Assembly (NCBI RefSeq): GCF_000756715.1
Contig: NZ_CCSE01000001.1
Location: 1,766,001-1,830,000, forward strand
DNA: 64,000 bases
Source of the DNA: Jeotgalicoccus saudimassiliensis
GTDB lineage: Bacteria > Bacillota > Bacilli > Staphylococcales > Salinicoccaceae
Direction of reading: 5' to 3'
This document shows, piece by piece, positions 9,256-23,138 of this stretch. Within the stretch, counting starts at the first letter, position 1; each line of letters opens with the position of its first letter. Made by a program: the position numbers and the translations under genes. The notes beneath the pieces were generated by a model, which saw only the letters and a list, made by a program, of their open reading frames with translations, made no database searches and was not told the DNA's origin.

Positions 9256-9759
9256 ATGTCAAACGTGATTGAGAAAAAACAACAGCACGTTGAAGTTATC
9301 GCAGAACAGCTTAAAAACTCAGTATCTACTGTATTAGTAGACTACCGTGGTTTAACAGTTTCTGAAGTAACTGAACTACGTAAGCAATTACGTGATGCTG
9401 GAATTGAATTCAAAGTTTACAAAAACACGATGGTTCGCCGCGCTGCGGATTCACAAGGCTTATCTGAGCTAAATGAATTCCTGGTAGGTCCAAGTGCAAT
9501 TGCATTTTCTAACGAAGATGTTATCGCTCCTGCGAAAATCATCCACGAATTCGCTAAAAAACACGAAGCTTTAGAAATTAAAGCAGGTGTTGTTGAAGGT
9601 AGTTTCGTACCGGCAGAAGATGTTAAAGCAATTGCATCTCTACCATCAAGAGACGGTTTACTTTCAATGCTGTTATCAGTATTACAAGCACCAGTACGCA
9701 ACTTCGCATATGCAGTTAAAGCTGTCGGTGAAAAAGAAGAAGAGAACGGCGAAGCTTAA
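9256..9759 (+). CDS. rplJ: 50S ribosomal protein L10
   Basis: 167 residues, complete. It anchors L7/L12 dimers at the stalk base. The N-terminal rRNA-binding domain contains [19 protein letters not shown] and the helix [12 protein letters not shown]; the C-terminal helix that binds L12 dimers runs from about residue 135. The 5' leader regulates it, and rplL follows after 45 bases with its own GGAGG site. Confidence 0.98.
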   Translation: MSNVIEKKQQHVEVIAEQLKNSVSTVLVDYRGLTVSEVTELRKQLRDAGIEFKVYKNTMVRRAADSQGLSELNEFLVGPSAIAFSNEDVIAPAKIIHEFAKKHEALEIKAGVVEGSFVPAEDVKAIASLPSRDGLLSMLLSVLQAPVRNFAYAVKAVGEKEEENGEA

Positions 9760-9804
9760 TAATAAGCACGCTTAAAAACCAACAAAAAATGGAGGAATAT
9801 TATC

Positions 9805-10170
9805 ATGGCTAACAATGAACAAATCATTGAAATGATCAAAGAAATGTCTGTTTTAGAATTAAACGACTTAGTAAAAGCAATTGAAGAAGAATTTGGCGTA
9901 ACTGCTGCTGCTCCTGTAGCTGCTGCAGGTGGCGGGGAAGCTGCTGCTGCTGAAGAGAAAACTGAATTTGATGTAGAACTTACATCTGCAGGTTCATCTA
10001 AGATTAAAGTAATCAAAGTAGTTCGTGAAGCTACTGGTCTTGGTCTTAAAGATGCTAAAGAGCTAGTTGACGGTGCTCCGAAACTTGTTAAAGAAGGTCT
10101 TTCTAAAGAAGACGCTGAAGCTCTTAAAGCTCAACTTGAAGAAGTTGGCGCTGGCGTAGAAGTTAAGTAG
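9805..10170 (+). CDS. rplL: 50S ribosomal protein L7/L12
   Basis: 121 residues. An N-terminal dimerisation domain (residues 1-35), an alanine-rich hinge (about 37-52) and the factor-binding C-terminal domain with [28 protein letters not shown] make the complete protein that recruits elongation factors. Its codons are strongly biased to GCT and GAA, as expected for a highly expressed gene. A strong terminator follows. Confidence 0.98.
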   Translation: MANNEQIIEMIKEMSVLELNDLVKAIEEEFGVTAAAPVAAAGGGEAAAAEEKTEFDVELTSAGSSKIKVIKVVREATGLGLKDAKELVDGAPKLVKEGLSKEDAEALKAQLEEVGAGVEVK

Positions 10171-10188
10171 TCTATATAAATTTGTCAC

Positions 10189-10229
10189 AAAAAAGTTCCC
10201 GTAAACATAAGTTTATCGGGAACTTTTTT
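10189..10229 (+). terminator. rplJL terminator
   Basis: AAAAAAGTTCCCG (10189-10201) pairs perfectly with CGGGAACTTTTTT (10217-10229). The A and T tracts on both sides would make it work in either direction. Confidence 0.92.
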
Positions 10230-10259
10230 GGTTACTTTTACCGATTGGGGGGAGATTTA

Positions 10260-10847
10260 ATGTCTCACTATTTTACTACGGACAATACACCGCATGAATT
10301 CAGCGAAATAAAGTTCAGTTTCAACGGCCATGTATACCGTTTTAAAACAGACCGCGGCGTATTTTCTAAAAATCAGATTGATTACGGTACGGAAGTGCTG
10401 ATCAAAACTGTATTTGAAGATTTTAAAGGCGCAGGTCAGCTGATAGATATGGGTGCAGGATACGGTCCGATCGGCACTGTGCTCGGGAGAGAGCTTGGCA
10501 TGGAACCGGTAATGGTCGAAGTTAATGAAGATGCGATACAGTTATCCATTGAAAATACAAGTCGTGAAAACATTGAAGCCGGCGTGCTCGACCGTGAAAG
10601 TTACAGCGAAATGGATTTCTCCGTACCGCTGTACGTAACAAATCCGCCGTTCAGGGCGGGGAAAGATACAGTGACCGGCATTTTAAATGACGGTTTTGAA
10701 CGCCTTCAGAAAAAAGGTGTTCTTTATATGGTTGTCCAGAAAAAGCAGGGCATGCCGTCTTACAAAAAGCATTTAAAATCACTGTTTGGCAACGTCGAAA
10801 TTGCATCGAAAGATAAAGGTTATTACATCTTAAAAAGCATAAAATAA
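10260..10847 (+). CDS. RsmC-like class I SAM-dependent RNA methyltransferase (YbxB family)
   Basis: 195 residues from the ATG at 10260, which has GGGGGGAG upstream. Longer in-frame starts would run through the rplL terminator and were refused. The SAM-binding motif is LIDMGAGYGPIG near residue 62, and the catalytic NPPF tetrapeptide (about residue 127) indicates N-methylation of guanine or adenine in rRNA, as in RsmC and RlmG. The gene sits between rplL and rpoB as in most Firmicutes. The exact rRNA target is not known for this branch. Confidence 0.88.
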   Translation: MSHYFTTDNTPHEFSEIKFSFNGHVYRFKTDRGVFSKNQIDYGTEVLIKTVFEDFKGAGQLIDMGAGYGPIGTVLGRELGMEPVMVEVNEDAIQLSIENTSRENIEAGVLDRESYSEMDFSVPLYVTNPPFRAGKDTVTGILNDGFERLQKKGVLYMVVQKKQGMPSYKKHLKSLFGNVEIASKDKGYYILKSIK

Positions 10848-10861
10848 AAGAAATTATATAT

Positions 10862-10896
10862 TTGACTTGACAAATTGTATATGTTATTCTTATAGA
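10862..10896 (+). promoter_or_regulatory. Promoter region of rpoBC
   Basis: TTGACT (10862-10867) overlaps TTGACA (10867-10872); TATTCT (10885-10890) and TATAGA (10891-10896) are placed 17 and 18 bases downstream respectively. Either or both may be used. The remaining leader to 11084 (about 180 bases) holds no gene and no clear regulator motif. Confidence 0.6.
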
Positions 10897-11084
10897 ATGT
10901 TAAATTAATATCAATAAGTATGTACTTTTCTGTGCAGCTGTTGAATGGAGCATTCTAAACAAGTGTCCAGTTTAATAGGAAATGGAGTTGAATACGATTC
11001 CGTTTTCTTTTTGTCTTTTGAACTGCTGTGCACTCAAATGTACCATTATAGTTTACGCAAATATTATTAGGGGTGAATCTGTCG

Positions 11085-14000
11085 ATGAGTCAATTGATTC
11101 AGTATGGAAGACATGCACAACGTAGAAGTTATGCGCGTATCGAAGAGAAGTTAGAATTGCCTAACTTAATTGAGATTCAGACGAAATCGTACGAGTGGTT
11201 TTTAGAAACCGGTCTAATCGAAATGTTTAAAGATATTTCTCCGGTAGAGGATTTTACAGGGAATATGTCTTTAGAGTTTGTCGATTACAAGCTCGGCGAA
11301 CCGAAGTATAACGAGGAAGAAGCGAAAGATCACGATTCCACTTACTCAGCACCGCTGAGAGTGAAAGTTCGTTTAGTCATCAAAGAAACCGGCGAAGTAA
11401 AAGAGCAGGATGTATTTATGGGAGATTTCCCATTGATGACAGATACAGGGACGTTCATTATTAATGGAGCTGAACGTGTAATCGTTTCTCAATTAGTAAG
11501 AAGCCCGTCTGTATATTTCTCTGAGAAGTTCGACAAGAATGGTAAGCTGAACTTCGGAGCAACAGTCATCCCTAACCGTGGCGCATGGTTAGAATATGAA
11601 ATCGACGCAAAAGATGTCGTATATGTAAGAATCGACCGCACTCGTAAATTACCGATTACGGTATTACTGCGTGCGTTAGGTTTTGCAACTGATGAAGAAA
11701 TTATCAACCTTCTCGGCGATAACGAGTACCTTCGTAACACGCTTGAGAAAGATGCGACTGAAACTGTCGACCAGGCCCTGTTAGAAATTTACGAAAGATT
11801 GCGTCCAGGCGAACCGCCAACAGTAGAAAACGCACGTAATTTATTATATTCGAGATTCTTTGATCCAAAACGTTACGACTTAGCAAACGTCGGACGCTAT
11901 AAGATGAATAAGAAACTTCATCTGCAAAACCGTCTCTTCAACCAGGTACTTACAGAACCGGTTGTAGACTCAGAGACAGGTGAAATTATTGCTGAAGCAG
12001 GTTCAACTATCGACCGCCGTACACTGGATGCGATTATGGACCAGCTTGAGACAACTGCGAACCTGAAAACTTACCACCTTGAACAGGGTCTTTTAGACGA
12101 GCCTGTTGAGATTCAGTCGGTAAAAGTAAGATCACGCAATAACGAAGAGCATTCAACGACAGTAATCGGCAATGCTTTCCCTGACGTGGAAGTTAAATCA
12201 ATCACGCCTTCTGACATCATTTCTTCAATGAGTTATTTCTTTAACTTATTGGAAGGTGTCGGCTTCACGGATGATATCGACCACCTAGGAAACCGCCGTC
12301 TGCGTTCAGTTGGTGAGCTTCTGCAGAACCAGTTCCGTATCGGTGTTTCACGTATGGAGCGCGTTGTCCGCGAAAGAATGTCTATTCAGGACACTGAGAC
12401 TGTAACACCTCAGCAGCTGATCAATATCCGTCCGGTAATTGCATCTATTAAAGAGTTCTTCGGAAGCTCGCAATTATCACAGTTCATGGACCAGACAAAC
12501 CCGCTTGCCGAATTGACGCATAAACGCCGTCTGTCAGCATTGGGGCCCGGCGGTCTTACTCGTGAACGTGCCGGCATGGAAGTTCGTGACGTTCACTACT
12601 CTCACTACGGACGTATGTGTCCGATCGAGACACCGGAGGGGCCGAACATCGGTCTGATCAACACGCTGTCAAGTTATGCACGTGTTAACGACTTCGGTTT
12701 TATCGAAACACCGTACAGAAGAGTAGACCCTGAAACTAATAAAGTGACGAATCAGATCGATTACTTAACAGCTGACGAGGAAGACAGCTATGTTGTTGCA
12801 CAGGCGAACGCAGTTCTTGGAGAAGACGGTTCATTCCTCGATGAGGAAGTTATCTGTCGTTTCCGCGGAAACAACACGCAGATGCAGCGCGACCGTATGG
12901 ACTACATGGATGTATCTCCTAAGCAGGTCGTATCAGCGGCGACAGCTTGTATTCCATTCCTTGAGAACGATGACTCGAACCGTGCACTGATGGGTGCGAA
13001 CATGCAGCGTCAGGCAGTTCCATTATTAAACCCTGAATCACCGTTTATCGGTACAGGTATGGAACACGTGTCTGCACGCGACTCAGGTGCTGCTGTAGTA
13101 TCACGCTACAGAGGGCGCGTTGAACATGTTGAAGCTAAAGAAATTCACGTCCGCCGTATTGAAGATAAGAACGGTAAAGACGTAGAAACTGAAAAAGATA
13201 TTTACAGAATGTCTAAATTCGTGCGTTCAAACGCAGGAACATGTTATAACCAGAAACCGATTATTGCTGAGGGCGACATTGTTTCCAAAGGTGAAATTTT
13301 AGCGGACGGTCCTTCGATGGACAACGGTGAAATGGCACTCGGACGTAATCTTGTTGTCGGCTTTATGACCTGGGATGGTTATAACTATGAGGATGCTGTA
13401 ATTATGAGTGAACGTCTTGTGAAAGATGACGTATACACTTCAATTCACATTGAAGAATACGAATCTGAATCAAGAGACACTAAACTTGGACCTGAAGAAA
13501 TTACGCGTGACATTCCAAACGTATCTGACAGCGCACTTAAGAAGCTCGACGACCGCGGAATTGTTCACATCGGTGCTGAAGTTAACGACGGCGACATTCT
13601 CGTTGGTAAAGTAACGCCTAAAGGTGTAACGGAACTGACTGCAGAAGAGCGTCTGCTTCACGCAATCTTCGGTGAAAAAGCACGTGAAGTCAGAGATACT
13701 TCACTGCGTGTGCCACACGGTGCAGGAGGTATCGTGCTGGATGTTAAAGTATTTAACCGCGAAGACGGAGACGAATTATCACCTGGTGTGAACCAGCTCG
13801 TACGTGTTTATATCGTTCAGAAGAGAAAGATCTCTGAAGGTGACAAGATGTGTGGACGCCACGGTAACAAGGGTGTTATTTCGAAGATTTTACCGGAAGA
13901 AGATATGCCTTACATGCCGGATGGTACACCAATTGACATCATGCTTAACCCGCTTGGGGTTCCATCACGTATGAACATCGGTCAGGTACTTGAGCTTCAC

Positions 14001-14627
14001 CTTGGTATGGCAGCTCGTGCAATGGGCTTAAGAATGGCATCTCCTGTATTTGACGGAGCGAACGAAGAAGATGTGTGGTCTACAATGGAAGAAGCAGGAC
14101 TTGCACGCGACGGTAAGACGGTACTTTACGACGGACGCACAGGCGAACCGTTTGAAAACCGTATTTCCGTAGGTGTTATGTACATGCTGAAACTTGCACA
14201 CATGGTTGACGATAAACTTCACGCAAGAAGTACCGGACCATACTCACTTGTTACACAGCAGCCACTCGGCGGTAAAGCCCAGTTCGGTGGACAGCGTTTT
14301 GGTGAGATGGAAGTATGGGCACTTGAAGCATACGGTGCCGCGTACACATTACAGGAAATCCTGACAGTTAAATCAGACGATACTGTCGGACGTGTGAAAA
14401 CTTACGAAGCAATCGTTAAAGGTGAAAACCTGCCGAAACCTGGTGTTCCTGAATCATTCAGAGTATTGATGAAAGAACTTCAGAGTCTCGGTCTCGACGT
14501 AAGTATCATGGATGAAAACGACGAAGAAATTGAATTGCGCGATACAGAAGATGATGAGATTCAAAGCCAACCGACTCAATCGGACGACGTAACTGCTTCA
14601 GCTAAAAATGAAAATGTTACTGAGTAA
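11085..14627 (+). CDS. rpoB: RNA polymerase beta subunit
   Basis: 1180 residues from the ATG at 11085; a GTG four codons earlier overlaps the ribosome site and is less likely. All conserved parts of the beta subunit are present: the rifampicin region ([20 protein letters not shown], then [16 protein letters not shown]), the catalytic-centre segment [15 protein letters not shown] and the C-terminal [19 protein letters not shown] clamp part. The rifampicin pocket shows the susceptible residues D, H and S. It ends with an acidic tail. rpoC follows after 38 bases. Confidence 0.99.
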   Translation: MSQLIQYGRHAQRRSYARIEEKLELPNLIEIQTKSYEWFLETGLIEMFKDISPVEDFTGNMSLEFVDYKLGEPKYNEEEAKDHDSTYSAPLRVKVRLVIKETGEVKEQDVFMGDFPLMTDTGTFIINGAERVIVSQLVRSPSVYFSEKFDKNGKLNFGATVIPNRGAWLEYEIDAKDVVYVRIDRTRKLPITVLLRALGFATDEEIINLLGDNEYLRNTLEKDATETVDQALLEIYERLRPGEPPTVENARNLLYSRFFDPKRYDLANVGRYKMNKKLHLQNRLFNQVLTEPVVDSETGEIIAEAGSTIDRRTLDAIMDQLETTANLKTYHLEQGLLDEPVEIQSVKVRSRNNEEHSTTVIGNAFPDVEVKSITPSDIISSMSYFFNLLEGVGFTDDIDHLGNRRLRSVGELLQNQFRIGVSRMERVVRERMSIQDTETVTPQQLINIRPVIASIKEFFGSSQLSQFMDQTNPLAELTHKRRLSALGPGGLTRERAGMEVRDVHYSHYGRMCPIETPEGPNIGLINTLSSYARVNDFGFIETPYRRVDPETNKVTNQIDYLTADEEDSYVVAQANAVLGEDGSFLDEEVICRFRGNNTQMQRDRMDYMDVSPKQVVSAATACIPFLENDDSNRALMGANMQRQAVPLLNPESPFIGTGMEHVSARDSGAAVVSRYRGRVEHVEAKEIHVRRIEDKNGKDVETEKDIYRMSKFVRSNAGTCYNQKPIIAEGDIVSKGEILADGPSMDNGEMALGRNLVVGFMTWDGYNYEDAVIMSERLVKDDVYTSIHIEEYESESRDTKLGPEEITRDIPNVSDSALKKLDDRGIVHIGAEVNDGDILVGKVTPKGVTELTAEERLLHAIFGEKAREVRDTSLRVPHGAGGIVLDVKVFNREDGDELSPGVNQLVRVYIVQKRKISEGDKMCGRHGNKGVISKILPEEDMPYMPDGTPIDIMLNPLGVPSRMNIGQVLELHLGMAARAMGLRMASPVFDGANEEDVWSTMEEAGLARDGKTVLYDGRTGEPFENRISVGVMYMLKLAHMVDDKLHARSTGPYSLVTQQPLGGKAQFGGQRFGEMEVWALEAYGAAYTLQEILTVKSDDTVGRVKTYEAIVKGENLPKPGVPESFRVLMKELQSLGLDVSIMDENDEEIELRDTEDDEIQSQPTQSDDVTASAKNENVTE

Positions 14628-14665
14628 TGTGCTGAGCTTGAGAAAACTTTAGGGAGGAAAGCTCA

Positions 14666-17600
14666 TTGATAGATGTTAATAGATTTAAATATATGAAAAT
14701 TGGTTTAGCGTCACCGGAAAAGATCCGTTCATGGTCTTTCGGTGAAGTGAAAAAACCGGAAACAATCAACTACAGAACATTAAAGCCGGAACGTGACGGT
14801 TTATTCTGTGAGAAAATTTTCGGACCAACAAAAGACTGGGAATGCAGCTGTGGTAAATACAAACGTGTCAGATATAAAGGTATGGTCTGTGACCGCTGCG
14901 GTGTTGAAGTTACACGCGCTAAAGTAAGACGTGAAAGAATGGGGCATATTGAACTTGCAGCTCCTGTAACTCACATCTGGTACTTTAAAGGAATCCCGTC
15001 ACGCATGGGCCTTCTTTTAGATATGTCACCGCGTTCACTTGAAGAAATCATCTATTTCGCATCTTATGCTGTAATTAAGCCGGGACCTACGGGTCTCGAG
15101 CCTAAACAGCTGTTAAGCGAACGTGAATACCGCGAGTATTACGATAAATTCGGCAATACGTTCACAGCGAAAATGGGTGCTGAAGCAATCAAGGAATTAC
15201 TTCAGCAGGTAGATTTAAACGCAGAGCTGGATATGCTTAGAAAAGAACTGGAAACTGCAACAGGTCAGCGTCTGACACGTGCGATTAAACGACTTGAAGT
15301 CGTGGAGGCGTTCCGTCATTCAGGTAACGATCCGTCGTGGATGATTCTTGATGTGCTGCCTATTATTCCACCGGAGATCCGTCCGATGGTACAACTTGAC
15401 GGCGGCCGTTTTGCGACGAGTGATATGAACGACTTATACCGTCGTGTTATTAACCGTAACAACCGTCTGAAACGCCTTCTTGATTTAGGTGCACCCGGGA
15501 TTATCGTTCAGAACGAAAAACGCATGCTGCAGGAAGCTGTAGATGCGCTTATCGATAACGGACGCCGCGGCCGTCCTGTTACAGGACCGGGTAACCGTCC
15601 GCTTAAATCTCTGTCTCACATGCTTAAAGGTAAGCAGGGACGTTTCCGTCAAAACCTTCTTGGTAAACGTGTTGACTACTCAGGCCGTTCAGTAATCGTT
15701 GTTGGACCGGGTCTGAAAATGTATCAGTGCGGGCTGCCTAAGGAAATGGCGCTGGAACTGTTCAAGCCGTTCGTTATGAAAGAACTTGTGGCACGTGATT
15801 TAGCTACAAACATCAAAAATGCCAAAGGTAAAATCGAGCGTATGGAAAACGAAGTATGGGATGTGCTGGAAGACGTTATTTCAGAACACCCGGTACTGTT
15901 AAACCGTGCACCGACACTTCACCGTCTTGGTATTCAGGCTTTCGAAGCGAAACTTGTTGAAGGCCGTGCAATCCGTCTTCATCCGTTAGTAACAACAGCA
16001 TATAACGCTGACTTTGACGGTGACCAGATGGCAGTACACGTTCCTTTATCAAAAGAAGCACAGGCTGAGGCGCGTATGCTTATGCTCGCAGCTCAAAACA
16101 TCCTTAACCCTAAAGATGGCAAGCCGGTAGTTACACCGTCCCAGGATATGGTACTTGGTAACTACTACTTAACACTTGAGCGCGAAAGCATGAAGAATGA
16201 AGGTCATATCTTCAAGAGTATCGATGAAGTTGTGATGGCTTACCAGAACGGTTACACATCACTTCATACACGCATCGGTCTTCACACTCAGGTGCTTTCT
16301 GAAGAGAAAGTTTCAGCGGAGAACAAAGGCAAACTCCTTATGACGACTGTCGGTAAAGTAATCTTTAACCAGATTATGCCGCCATCGTTCCCGTATATTA
16401 ATGAACCGACACGCGAAAACCTTGAGCGTAAAACACCAAATCATTACTTCATCGACGGTAAAGACCTTGGTGAAGAAGGTTTAGTTGAAAAGATCAGAGA
16501 AATGCCTCTTGTTGAACCGTTCAACAAGAAATTCCTCGGTCAGGTTATCGCGGAAGTCTTCAATAAGTTCCACATTACAGAAACATCTGTCATGCTTGAC
16601 CTTATGAAAGACCTCGGCTTCAAATACTCCGCTAAAGCCGGTATTACGGTAGGGGTAGCAGATATCGTCGTTCTTCCTGAGAAACAGGTTATTATCGACG
16701 AGACTGAAGAAAAAGTTGAAAAAGTTCAGAAGCAGTTCTCACGCGGTTTAATTACTGAAGAAGAACGTTACAACGCTGTTATTGAACTTTGGACTAAGGC
16801 GAAAGATATTATCCAGGACAAGCTGATGGCATCATTACACCGTCTGAACCCGATCTTTATGATGAGTGATTCAGGTGCACGTGGTAACGCATCAAACTTT
16901 ACGCAGCTTGCGGGTATGCGTGGTCTGATGGCCAACCCGTCCGGTGAAATTATCGAGCTTCCAATCAAATCAAGTTTCCGTGAAGGACTGACAGTACTCG
17001 AGTACTTCATTTCAACGCACGGTGCGCGTAAAGGTCTTGCCGATACAGCACTGAAAACGGCTGACTCGGGTTATCTGACACGCCGTCTTGTTGATGTGGC
17101 TCAGGACGTTATTGTCCGCGAAGAAGATTGCGGTACGGATAAAGGACTCAGCGTTTCTGCACTTACAGAAGGTTCGGAATTAATCGAGCCGCTGATCGAC
17201 CGTCTTGAAGGCCGTTATGTGAAAGAAACAGTAAGACATCCGGAAACAAACGAAGTAATTCTCGGCAGTAACGAACTGATTACACCGGATATTGCGAAAG
17301 AAATTGTAAACTCTGGAATTGAAGAAGTTTATATCCGTTCTGCATTTACATGTAACACACGTCACGGTGTGTGTGAACGCTGTTACGGTAAAAACCTTGC
17401 AACAGGTGACAAAGTTGAAGTTGGGGAAGCAGTTGGTACAATTGCAGCCCAGTCAATCGGTGAGCCTGGTACACAGCTTACAATGCGTACATTCCACACA
17501 GGTGGGGTAGCAGGTAGCGATATCACGCAGGGTCTTCCGCGTATCCAGGAATTATTCGAGGCGCGTAACCCGAAAGGTCAGGCGCAGATTTCGGAAATTC

Positions 17601-18286
17601 ACGGTACGGTAACGGATATTGAAGTCGTTAAAGACCGTCAGCAGGAAGTTAAAGTTAAAGGTGAGCACGAAACTCGTACTTACATGATTCCCGGAGCTGC
17701 ACGCCTGCTGGTTGAAATTGGCGATAAAGTCGGTCCGGGTGAAGTATTAAACGAAGGTTCAATCGAACCGAAACAGCTGCTTCAGGTGGCAGGTTTAAAT
17801 ACTACACAGGAATATCTGCTTAAAGAAGTACAGAAAGTATACCGCATGCAGGGGGTAGAAATCGGTGATAAACACGTTGAGGTTATGGTTCGTCAAATGC
17901 TGCGAAAAGTACGCATTATCGATGCCGGAGACACTTCGTTATTACCGGGTGCTTTAGTAGAAATTCACACGTTCACTGACGCAAACAAAGAAATCTTCAA
18001 ACAGAGAAAACGTCCGGCAACGGCGAAACCGGTACTGCTCGGTATTACGAAAGCATCACTTGAAACGGAAAGCTTCCTGTCAGCAGCCAGCTTCCAGGAA
18101 ACAACACGTGTTCTTACTGATGCAGCGATTAAAGGTAAGCGCGATGATCTTCTCGGTCTTAAAGAGAACGTTATTATCGGTAAGCTTATCCCTGCAGGTA
18201 CAGGAATGCCGAAGTACAAAGACGTAGATATAGATGTAGCTGAAAAAGCAGTATCTGAAGATGAAGCAGTCCTTTTAGAAGACTAA
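14666..18286 (+). CDS. rpoC: RNA polymerase beta' subunit
   Basis: 1206 residues with a TTG start behind AGGGAGGAAA, the same start type and N-terminus ([18 protein letters not shown]) as in staphylococci. The N-terminal zinc ribbon is [20 protein letters not shown], the magnesium-binding active site NADFDGD is at residues 447-453, and the trigger loop follows the [18 protein letters not shown] segment. A second zinc cluster ([13 protein letters not shown]) is near residue 900. Transcribed with rpoB and followed by a terminator. Confidence 0.99.
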   Translation: MIDVNRFKYMKIGLASPEKIRSWSFGEVKKPETINYRTLKPERDGLFCEKIFGPTKDWECSCGKYKRVRYKGMVCDRCGVEVTRAKVRRERMGHIELAAPVTHIWYFKGIPSRMGLLLDMSPRSLEEIIYFASYAVIKPGPTGLEPKQLLSEREYREYYDKFGNTFTAKMGAEAIKELLQQVDLNAELDMLRKELETATGQRLTRAIKRLEVVEAFRHSGNDPSWMILDVLPIIPPEIRPMVQLDGGRFATSDMNDLYRRVINRNNRLKRLLDLGAPGIIVQNEKRMLQEAVDALIDNGRRGRPVTGPGNRPLKSLSHMLKGKQGRFRQNLLGKRVDYSGRSVIVVGPGLKMYQCGLPKEMALELFKPFVMKELVARDLATNIKNAKGKIERMENEVWDVLEDVISEHPVLLNRAPTLHRLGIQAFEAKLVEGRAIRLHPLVTTAYNADFDGDQMAVHVPLSKEAQAEARMLMLAAQNILNPKDGKPVVTPSQDMVLGNYYLTLERESMKNEGHIFKSIDEVVMAYQNGYTSLHTRIGLHTQVLSEEKVSAENKGKLLMTTVGKVIFNQIMPPSFPYINEPTRENLERKTPNHYFIDGKDLGEEGLVEKIREMPLVEPFNKKFLGQVIAEVFNKFHITETSVMLDLMKDLGFKYSAKAGITVGVADIVVLPEKQVIIDETEEKVEKVQKQFSRGLITEEERYNAVIELWTKAKDIIQDKLMASLHRLNPIFMMSDSGARGNASNFTQLAGMRGLMANPSGEIIELPIKSSFREGLTVLEYFISTHGARKGLADTALKTADSGYLTRRLVDVAQDVIVREEDCGTDKGLSVSALTEGSELIEPLIDRLEGRYVKETVRHPETNEVILGSNELITPDIAKEIVNSGIEEVYIRSAFTCNTRHGVCERCYGKNLATGDKVEVGEAVGTIAAQSIGEPGTQLTMRTFHTGGVAGSDITQGLPRIQELFEARNPKGQAQISEIHGTVTDIEVVKDRQQEVKVKGEHETRTYMIPGAARLLVEIGDKVGPGEVLNEGSIEPKQLLQVAGLNTTQEYLLKEVQKVYRMQGVEIGDKHVEVMVRQMLRKVRIIDAGDTSLLPGALVEIHTFTDANKEIFKQRKRPATAKPVLLGITKASLETESFLSAASFQETTRVLTDAAIKGKRDDLLGLKENVIIGKLIPAGTGMPKYKDVDIDVAEKAVSEDEAVLLED

Positions 18287-18346
18287 TTCACGGAAGATAT
18301 TAATAAGAGAAATATATGTATCTATGGGTCAGATATGTATACAGCT

Positions 18347-18375
18347 GCCGCTCCTTTTAGGAGCGGCTTTTTTTA
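18347..18375 (+). terminator. rpoBC terminator
   Basis: GCCGCTCC (18347-18354) pairs with GGAGCGGC (18360-18367), and eight T residues follow. No gene is visible between 18287 and 18654; related genomes often carry an L7Ae-like gene here, and it is absent. Confidence 0.92.
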
Positions 18376-18474
18376 TAAAAACCGGTCAAATCCCGGGTTT
18401 TTCATAGCCATCAAGCAGTATTTATGTTAGTCTGTGTATGTCTTATCGATATGAATTTTTTATATCGGGAATGC

Positions 18475-18504
18475 TTGACACTGAAGTTGCCGCGATGGTA
18501 TTAT
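18475..18504 (+). promoter_or_regulatory. Promoter of the rpsL-rpsG-fusA operon
   Basis: TTGACA (18475-18480), an 18-base spacer and TATTAT (18499-18504). This is a strong-looking sigma-A promoter about 150 bases before rpsL. Confidence 0.7.
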
Positions 18505-18519
18505 AGTTAAGGTTACTTT

Positions 18520-18654
18520 ATGAGGGACTTTGTGCCCTGTCATGAAGGAGACAAAGTGTATTTAGTGTAAGATTTATATCTTACAGATTTTTTATACTCT
18601 GAAAATGAACCACCTGGATGTGTGGATTAAGAAAAAGAGAGGAGGACATTCGAT
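18520..18654 (+). promoter_or_regulatory. Structured leader of rpsL
   Basis: Three possible stems are visible. ACTTTGT (18527-18533) can pair with ACAAAGT (18551-18557). TGTAAGAT (18566-18573) pairs with ATCTTACA (18578-18585) and is followed by a T run, like a weak attenuator. A CCAC...GTGG stem lies just before the AGGAGG of rpsL. No known riboswitch class was recognised. Confidence 0.45.
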
Positions 18655-19074
18655 ATGCCAACTATTAATCAGTTGATCAGAAAGTCACGCAGTACTAAAT
18701 CATCAAAATCTGACTCGCCTGCATTAAACAGAGGGTTTAACAGTCTTAAGAAACGCGTTACAACTGACGCTGCGCCACAAAAACGCGGTGTTTGTACACG
18801 TGTAGGTACTATGACTCCTAAGAAACCGAACTCTGCTTTACGTAAATATGCACGTGTTAGATTATCAAATAACATTGAAGTTAACGCGTACATTCCTGGG
18901 ATTGGACACAACCTGCAAGAACACAGTGTTGTACTTATCCGCGGAGGACGTGTTAAAGACTTACCGGGGGTACGTTACCACGTAGTCCGTGGTGCACTTG
19001 ATACTTCAGGTGTTGAAGGTCGCAGACAGAGCCGTTCACACTACGGTGCCAAAAAGCCTAAAGGCGACAAGTAA
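18655..19074 (+). CDS. rpsL: 30S ribosomal protein S12
   Basis: 139 residues, complete, with the decoding-site loops [11 protein letters not shown] and [16 protein letters not shown] intact; the lysines at the usual streptomycin-resistance positions are wild-type. First gene of the str operon; rpsG follows after 69 bases. Confidence 0.98.
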   Translation: MPTINQLIRKSRSTKSSKSDSPALNRGFNSLKKRVTTDAAPQKRGVCTRVGTMTPKKPNSALRKYARVRLSNNIEVNAYIPGIGHNLQEHSVVLIRGGRVKDLPGVRYHVVRGALDTSGVEGRRQSRSHYGAKKPKGDK

Positions 19075-19143
19075 GATTCAATTACTTTAAATGCGAAAGC
19101 AAATTAAAATAATGATAAAATGAAAATTGGAAGGAGGATAATT

Positions 19144-19614
19144 ATGCCACGTAAAGGTCCAGTACCAAAAAGAGATGTTTTACCGGATCCGATTCACAAC
19201 TCTAAGCTTGTGACTAAACTCATCAACAAGATGATGATCGACGGTAAACGAGGAACTTCGCAAAAAATTCTTTATAACGCATTTGATCTAGTACAAGAAC
19301 GTTCTGGTAAAGATGCTATGGAGGTTTTTGACGAAGCAATTGAAAACATTATGCCACTTCTTGAAGTTAAAGCACGCCGTGTTGGTGGGTCAAACTATCA
19401 AGTACCGGTTGAAGTTCGTCCAGAACGCCGTACTACTCTAAGCTTACGTTGGCTTGTGAACTACGCACGTCTGCGTGGGGAAAAGACAATGGAAGAAAGA
19501 TTAGCTAACGAAATTCTTGATGCTGCAAACAACACAGGTGGAGCAGTTAAGAAACGCGAAGAAAGCCACAAAATGGCTGAAGCTAACAGAGCATTTGCAC
19601 ACTACCGCTGGTAG
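19144..19614 (+). CDS. rpsG: 30S ribosomal protein S7
   Basis: 156 residues from the ATG at 19144, which has GGAAGGAGG seven bases upstream; the earlier in-frame ATG at 19120 lies before this site and would add eight non-conserved residues. S7 nucleates assembly of the 30S head and lines the E site. Family N-terminus ([16 protein letters not shown]) and the [12 protein letters not shown] loop are present. fusA follows after 59 bases. Confidence 0.98.
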   Translation: MPRKGPVPKRDVLPDPIHNSKLVTKLINKMMIDGKRGTSQKILYNAFDLVQERSGKDAMEVFDEAIENIMPLLEVKARRVGGSNYQVPVEVRPERRTTLSLRWLVNYARLRGEKTMEERLANEILDAANNTGGAVKKREESHKMAEANRAFAHYRW

Positions 19615-19673
19615 TATGCTTTGCCTTTTAGTATTTAAATCTAATCCATTCCTGGAAGGAGAAAAGAATACTC

Positions 19674-21755
<2,082 letters not shown>

Positions 21756-21810
21756 GTCATATACTTGATTTTTTAGAATAAATGCTTTATAAGTGTTGTA
21801 AGAAAGACTT

Positions 21811-21842
21811 CGAGGCGGGTTTGTCCCGTCCTCGGGTTTTAT
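21811..21842 (+). terminator. Hairpin between fusA and tuf
   Basis: CGAGGCGGG (21811-21819) pairs with CCCGTCCTCG (21825-21834) with one bulge, followed by GGTTTTAT. It could end part of the str transcript or attenuate tuf. A weak promoter (TTGATT at 21766, TATAAG at 21788) lies just upstream, so tuf may also be expressed separately. Confidence 0.55.
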
Positions 21843-21881
21843 ATAAAAAATAATGTTCTATATAAGGAGAGGTATTTTACA

Positions 21882-23066
21882 ATGGCTAAAGAAAAATTTG
21901 ACCGTTCGAAAACACATGCCAACATTGGTACAATTGGTCACGTTGACCACGGTAAAACAACTTTAACAGCTGCTATCGCAACTGTATTATCTAAGCACGG
22001 TGGCGGGGAAGCACAAAGCTACGACATGGTAGACAACGCACCGGAAGAAAAAGAGCGTGGAATCACAATCAACACGTCTCACATCGAGTACGAAACTGAA
22101 AAACGTCACTACGCACACGTAGACTGCCCAGGACACGCTGACTATGTTAAAAACATGATCACTGGTGCTGCACAAATGGACGGCGGTATCTTAGTAGTAT
22201 CTGCTGCTGATGGCCCAATGCCACAAACTCGTGAGCACATCCTTCTTTCACGTAACGTAGGTGTACCTGCACTTGTTGTATTCTTAAACAAAGTTGACAT
22301 GGTAGACGACGAAGAATTACTTGAATTAGTTGAAATGGAAGTTCGTGAATTACTTTCTGAGTATGACTTCCCTGGCGACGACGTTCCAGTAATCGCTGGT
22401 TCAGCTCTTAAAGCTCTTGAAGGCGACGAAGAGTACGAACAAAAAATTCTTGACCTTATGAACGCTGTTGATGAGTACATTCCAACTCCGGAACGTGACT
22501 CTGACAAGCCATTCATGATGCCTGTAGAGGACGTATTCTCGATCACTGGTCGTGGTACAGTTGCTACAGGACGTGTTGAGCGTGGACAAGTTAAAGTCGG
22601 CGAAGAAGTTGAAATCATCGGAATCACTGAGTCATCTAAAACAACTGTTACAGGTGTAGAAATGTTCCGTAAGCTTCTTGACTACGCTGAAGCTGGTGAC
22701 AACATCGGTGCTCTTCTACGTGGTGTATCACGTGAAGATATCCAGCGTGGACAGGTATTAGCTGCTCCAGGTTCAATCACACCACACACAAACTTCAAAG
22801 CTGAAGTTTATGTTCTTTCAAAAGAAGAGGGTGGACGTCACACTCCATTCTTCACTAACTACCGCCCACAGTTCTACTTCCGTACAACTGACGTAACTGG
22901 CGTATGTAACTTACCAGAAGGAACTGAAATGGTTATGCCTGGTGACAACGTAGAAATGACAGTAGAACTTATTTCACCAATCGCTATTGAAGACGGTACT
23001 CGTTTCTCAATCCGTGAAGGTGGACGTACTGTAGGATCAGGCGTTGTAACTGAAATCCAAAAATAA
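21882..23066 (+). CDS. tuf: Elongation factor Tu
   Basis: 394 residues. GHVDHGKTT (G1), DCPGHADY (G3) and NKVDM (G4) mark the GTPase domain; domains II and III are complete to the closing [10 protein letters not shown]. It delivers aminoacyl-tRNA to the ribosome. Highly biased codon use marks high expression. A bidirectional terminator separates it from convergent genes. Confidence 0.99.
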   Translation: MAKEKFDRSKTHANIGTIGHVDHGKTTLTAAIATVLSKHGGGEAQSYDMVDNAPEEKERGITINTSHIEYETEKRHYAHVDCPGHADYVKNMITGAAQMDGGILVVSAADGPMPQTREHILLSRNVGVPALVVFLNKVDMVDDEELLELVEMEVRELLSEYDFPGDDVPVIAGSALKALEGDEEYEQKILDLMNAVDEYIPTPERDSDKPFMMPVEDVFSITGRGTVATGRVERGQVKVGEEVEIIGITESSKTTVTGVEMFRKLLDYAEAGDNIGALLRGVSREDIQRGQVLAAPGSITPHTNFKAEVYVLSKEEGGRHTPFFTNYRPQFYFRTTDVTGVCNLPEGTEMVMPGDNVEMTVELISPIAIEDGTRFSIREGGRTVGSGVVTEIQK

Positions 23067-23092
23067 TAATTTTTGAATTGTTATAACTATAC

Positions 23093-23128
23093 AAAAAAGA
23101 GCTGAGATTTTATCTCAGCTCTTTTTTT
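23093..23128. terminator. Bidirectional terminator between tuf and the M20 operon
   Basis: GAGCTGAGAT (23099-23108) pairs with ATCTCAGCTC (23112-23121). A six-A tract before and a seven-T tract after make it suitable for both convergent transcripts. Confidence 0.92.
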
Positions 23129-23138
23129 GTGTTCTGTT

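Noticed and set aside
9050-9268. 72-residue open frame before rplJ
   Set aside because: It starts inside the -35 and crosses the L10 leader and its terminator; the RNA structure explains the sequence.
10182-10259. Longer N-terminus for the RsmC-like protein
   Set aside because: It would be translated through the rplL terminator; a G-rich ribosome site precedes the ATG at 10260.
12440-12560. Rifampicin-resistance change in rpoB (T where S. aureus has A473)
   Set aside because: Threonine at this place is the natural state in Bacillus and others; all main susceptibility residues are normal.
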